This document shows positions 61,751 to 64,000 of a stretch of 64,000 nucleotides of DNA, piece after piece. The notes beneath the pieces are model-generated. The model was not told the origin of the DNA, searched no databases, and saw only the letters and a list, made by a program, of their open reading frames with translations. Position 1 is the first letter of the stretch. Each line of letters starts with the position of its first letter. This DNA comes from Pseudopedobacter beijingensis. Its GTDB lineage: Bacteria; Bacteroidota; Bacteroidia; Sphingobacteriales; Sphingobacteriaceae. The stretch lies in the NCBI RefSeq assembly GCF_042678145.1, contig NZ_JBHUDG010000019.1, positions 76,705 to 140,704 on the forward strand, in the 5' to 3' direction. The translations under genes were made by a program, and so were the position numbers.

Positions 61751-62809
61751 ATGACTAAGAAAATTGTTCGTATAAAGGATATTGCCTCAAAATCTGGAGT
61801 TTCTACAGGCACTGTTGACAGGGTTTTACACAATAGGGGCAGAGTATCTGAAGAGGCTAAAAAGAAAGTTTTAGAAGTAATAGAAGAATTAGGATACGAA
61901 CCTAATCTATTAGCAAGAGCCTTAGGGAATAATAAACTTTTTTCTATCGCAGCATTAATTCCTGATTATCATGTAGACTCTTATTGGAAAGCCCCGTCAG
62001 ACGGAATACTTTATGCAGAGAAAGAGTTACGAGGTTATGGTATTACGGTAGAGCAGTTTCTTTTTGATCCTTATGATGTAGATTCATTTGAAAAAAAAGC
62101 AAAAGCCATACAGAAAGCAAATTTTGACGGCGTATTATTATCGCCAATATTTTATAAAGAGGTTTTACCCTTTTTAGAAAACCTACAGCAAAACAAAATA
62201 CCTTTTATATTTTTTAATACCCAGATAGCTGATTTTGGACCTTTAAGTTATATTGGACAAGACTCTCACCAGAGCGGACTGGTTGCAGCCAGGTTAATTC
62301 ATAACAGTATTTCCAAAGGAACCGTAGTTATAGCGCATATTGATGAAACGATAAGTAATGCAGCACATCTTAATGAAAAAGAAAAGGGATTCAGATCTTA
62401 TTTCCAGCATAAAAAAACAAATATAAAGTTAATAAGTGCCGAGTTAAATAGGGCTGTTGAAAGCGGTTTTTTTGAGCAATTGGACAGTCTGTTTGCCAAT
62501 CATAAAGAAATTACTGCCTTTTATGTAACCACATCAAAAGCTTACCATATAGCCAAGTATTTAGAATTACGTAATATACAGGGAGTTAAAATAGTAGGAT
62601 ACGATCTTTTGACCCAAAATATAGGATACCTGAATGCCGATAAAATCAGCTATCTCATCAATCAGAACCCGTACGGACAAGGTTATTTTGCAGTGTCTTA
62701 CCTTACAGATTATTTGGTGTTTAAGAAAAAAGTGCCGGCAATTAAATACCTTCCTTTAGATATTGTTATCAAAGAAAACTGCGAATACTATTTAGAACAA
62801 AACCATTAA
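61751..62809 (+). CDS. LacI-family transcriptional regulator
   Basis: A 352-aa repressor. The N-terminal LacI helix-turn-helix is clear (VRIKDIASKSGVSTGTVDRV, then HNRGRVSEEAKKKVLEVI), followed by a type 1 periplasmic-binding-protein-like effector domain (about residues 60-345) with the usual FDGVLLSPIF and YIGQDSHQSGLVAA segments. The effector is probably a sugar. The ATG at 61751 is chosen over an upstream TTG because the -7 element lies between them. It is likely to control the ROK-MFS genes just upstream, or a sugar operon elsewhere. Confidence 0.92.
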   Translation: MTKKIVRIKDIASKSGVSTGTVDRVLHNRGRVSEEAKKKVLEVIEELGYEPNLLARALGNNKLFSIAALIPDYHVDSYWKAPSDGILYAEKELRGYGITVEQFLFDPYDVDSFEKKAKAIQKANFDGVLLSPIFYKEVLPFLENLQQNKIPFIFFNTQIADFGPLSYIGQDSHQSGLVAARLIHNSISKGTVVIAHIDETISNAAHLNEKEKGFRSYFQHKKTNIKLISAELNRAVESGFFEQLDSLFANHKEITAFYVTTSKAYHIAKYLELRNIQGVKIVGYDLLTQNIGYLNADKISYLINQNPYGQGYFAVSYLTDYLVFKKKVPAIKYLPLDIVIKENCEYYLEQNH

Positions 62810-62841
62810 AATAGTTTAAAATCAGTAACTTGCTGTCTTAG

Positions 62842-63360
62842 ATGTCATATTTAAAGGATATGGTAATATTACAGCCTTTTGAAAGAAAAGATTTTGACAG
62901 ATTAATTGACTGGGTGAACAGTGAAAAGGATTTGGTGCAGTTTGCAGGTAAACTGTTTGAATATCCTTTAACAGTTGCACAGTTAGAGCGTTATGTTGGC
63001 GATAGAAATCGTTTTGCATTTAAAGTGATTGCTCAGCAAAATAAAGAAGTTATTGGACATGCCGAGATTTATAGAGAAAGTGTGGAAGAAGCCAGACTTT
63101 GCCGGATATTGATTGGTAATCCGGCATATAGGGGAAAAGGGATTGGGAAAGCCATTGTTAAGGAATTACTAGACTTTGCTTTGAGTAATTTTAATGTAGA
63201 ATATATAGACTTAAATGTCTACAATTGGAATACGTCTGCTATAAAATGTTACGAAAACATGGGTTTTAAGGTAAATCCACTAAAGACCTCAACAATTGTA
63301 GTAGGTGGTGAAGATTGGATAGCACTTAACATGATTTATAACCCTGAAACAACTCCTTAG
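62842..63360 (+). CDS. GNAT family N-acetyltransferase (RimJ/RimL-like)
   Basis: A 172-aa acetyltransferase. Acetyl-CoA motif A is RILIGNPAYRGKGIGKAIVK (about residues 88-107) and motif B is NVYNWNTSAIKCYENMGFKV. The N-terminus (ILQPFERKDFDRLIDWV) is typical of the RimJ/RimL-like group that modifies protein N-termini, antibiotics or small amines. It is 32 nt downstream of the LacI gene and overlaps a convergent GNAT gene by 4 nt. Confidence 0.9.
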   Translation: MSYLKDMVILQPFERKDFDRLIDWVNSEKDLVQFAGKLFEYPLTVAQLERYVGDRNRFAFKVIAQQNKEVIGHAEIYRESVEEARLCRILIGNPAYRGKGIGKAIVKELLDFALSNFNVEYIDLNVYNWNTSAIKCYENMGFKVNPLKTSTIVVGGEDWIALNMIYNPETTP

Positions 63361-63794
63361 TTAAAGTTATTAGAATAAACCATTACCGTTTCTTCTTCTC
63401 CTGTATGCTCATCCACTCGTTTTTCAATAACTTTAAATCCCTGTTTTTTATAGAAAATAATAGAATCGCTATTCTTGGAATATACCCCCAACTCTAAAAT
63501 GGGATGTCGTTGTTTAGCAAAATCCATCAGCTGTTTACCTATTCCTTTACCTTGCCATTCTGGTGAAACAAAAAGTGCGGCAATATAGTTTTTTACCAGG
63601 GATATGAAACCAATGACACCTTTTTCCTGATCAAAAAACACAAAAGTATGACTGGACGGAAGGTAGATCTTTCGCATATCCTCAGACTTTTTTATCCAAT
63701 AATTCTGTTCGACAAAATCGTGAGCCAGAATAGAAGCTTTTAACCAGATGCTTATAATGCAGTCCAGGTCTTTATTTTCAAACGATCGAATCAT
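63357..63794 (-). CDS. GNAT family N-acetyltransferase (YjaB-like)
   Basis: A 145-aa acetyltransferase. Motif A is IAALFVSPEWQGKGIGKQLM (about residues 70-89) and motif B is VYSKNSDSIIFYKKQGFKVI, as in the YjaB/PhnO-like small GNATs. The start RSFENKDLDCIISIWLKASI fits that group. It is convergent with the preceding GNAT gene, overlapping by 4 nt. The substrate is unknown. Confidence 0.9.
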   Translation of the reverse strand: MIRSFENKDLDCIISIWLKASILAHDFVEQNYWIKKSEDMRKIYLPSSHTFVFFDQEKGVIGFISLVKNYIAALFVSPEWQGKGIGKQLMDFAKQRHPILELGVYSKNSDSIIFYKKQGFKVIEKRVDEHTGEEETVMVYSNNFN

Positions 63795-63886
63795 TTTTTG
63801 TTTAAAAACAATAACATAAATTACTAAACAAATGTTATTAAAAAAAGTAAGGTATGGAATTGATTTATTATTAGGAAAATGTAGAT

Positions 63887-64000
63887 TTATATCAGGGAGT
63901 TGTTTAAACTTTTGGCTGTTAAAAAATGATTCCCAATAAATTTCCAGTTTTGTGTTGCTAAATCATAAAACGCGGAGTCAAGTTGGGAATCATCGATAAA
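63887..64000 (-). CDS. 3' end of a gene running off the right edge (hypothetical)
   Basis: A frame open from the window edge to a TAA at 63887-63889 encodes 37 residues including DDSQLDSAFYDLATQNW and KFIGNHFLTAKSLNNSLI. The residue mix looks like real protein rather than noise. It is too short to name. Its start lies outside the window. Confidence 0.45.
   Translation of the reverse strand, partial: FIDDSQLDSAFYDLATQNWKFIGNHFLTAKSLNNSLI

Noticed and set aside
63926..63993. Perfect 11-bp inverted repeat ATGATTCCCAA / TTGGGAATCAT
   Set aside because: It falls inside a frame that appears to be the end of a gene, and one such repeat with this spacing is expected by chance in 64 kb, so it is not claimed as a mobile-element end.
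1..64000. CRISPR array, prophage, integrase, rRNA operon or intact insertion sequence
   Set aside because: No regularly spaced direct repeats, no transposase or integrase motif and no rRNA sequence were seen while reading both strands.

Overview
The window is chromosomal DNA from a member of the Bacteroidota, most likely a Pedobacter-like bacterium of the Sphingobacteriales. The evidence is the low-GC coding style, Bacteroidota-type promoters (TTTG, about 20 nt, TAnnTTTG) at several genes, a YidC with a large periplasmic domain, a PorE-like TPR/propeller/OmpA protein, a RES/Xre module, a DUF6660 gene heading a metal-efflux operon, and an RND pump fused to its outer-membrane channel. The genus is inference.

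Layout. 0-6 kb (+): a complete tripartite RND multidrug efflux operon (adaptor, pump, channel), then a GNAT. 6.4-8.3 kb: a one-cysteine HxlR regulator divergent from a DoxX-like gene and a DsbA-like gene with a winged-helix-like tail, separated by two palindromes. A tRNA-Ser(TGA) lies at 8.5 kb. 8.7-13.9 kb: cell-envelope genes (YihY/BrkB, thioesterase, MltG, rhodanese, PASTA protein) divergent from D-Ala-D-Ala ligase. 14.1-26.1 kb: rpsO and pnp on the + strand, separated by a minus-strand block of a CBS/DUF294 nucleotidyltransferase, a DnaQ-like exonuclease, a response regulator with a sugar transferase, yidC and pyrG. 26-30 kb: PorE-like protein, queE, RES/Xre toxin-antitoxin. 30-41 kb: gyrA, a TPR protein, a UbiB-type kinase, an alanine/sodium symporter, ispD, queA and an orphan ABC permease. 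41-44 kb: dinB, DUF763 and a small protein as an apparent operon. 44-51 kb: methyltransferase, acyl-CoA ligase, beta-barrel protein, zinc metallopeptidase and phosphocholine-specific phospholipase C. 51.4-52.9 kb: a gene-free accessory tract with a relic ORF and a composite palindromic repeat. 52.9-59 kb: a heavy-metal RND efflux operon. 59-62.8 kb: ROK kinase, sugar MFS transporter and LacI regulator. 62.8-64 kb: two GNATs and the end of a gene running off the window.

The strongest new lead is the dinB-DUF763 pair. Both proteins end with the same pentapeptide QLSLF, the canonical beta-clamp-binding motif. DUF763 also carries a helix-hairpin-helix-like segment, and the operon promoter overlaps a perfect 10-bp-arm palindrome. 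Together these suggest an uncharacterised clamp-recruited DNA-damage module. Second is the metal pump, whose fusion junction looks like an internal, cleavable signal peptide. Third is the composite palindromic element near 52.1-52.7 kb, which is probably a dispersed non-coding repeat.

No CRISPR array, rRNA, intact insertion sequence, prophage or integrase was seen. All functional calls rest on reading motifs and family resemblance; no searches were run.
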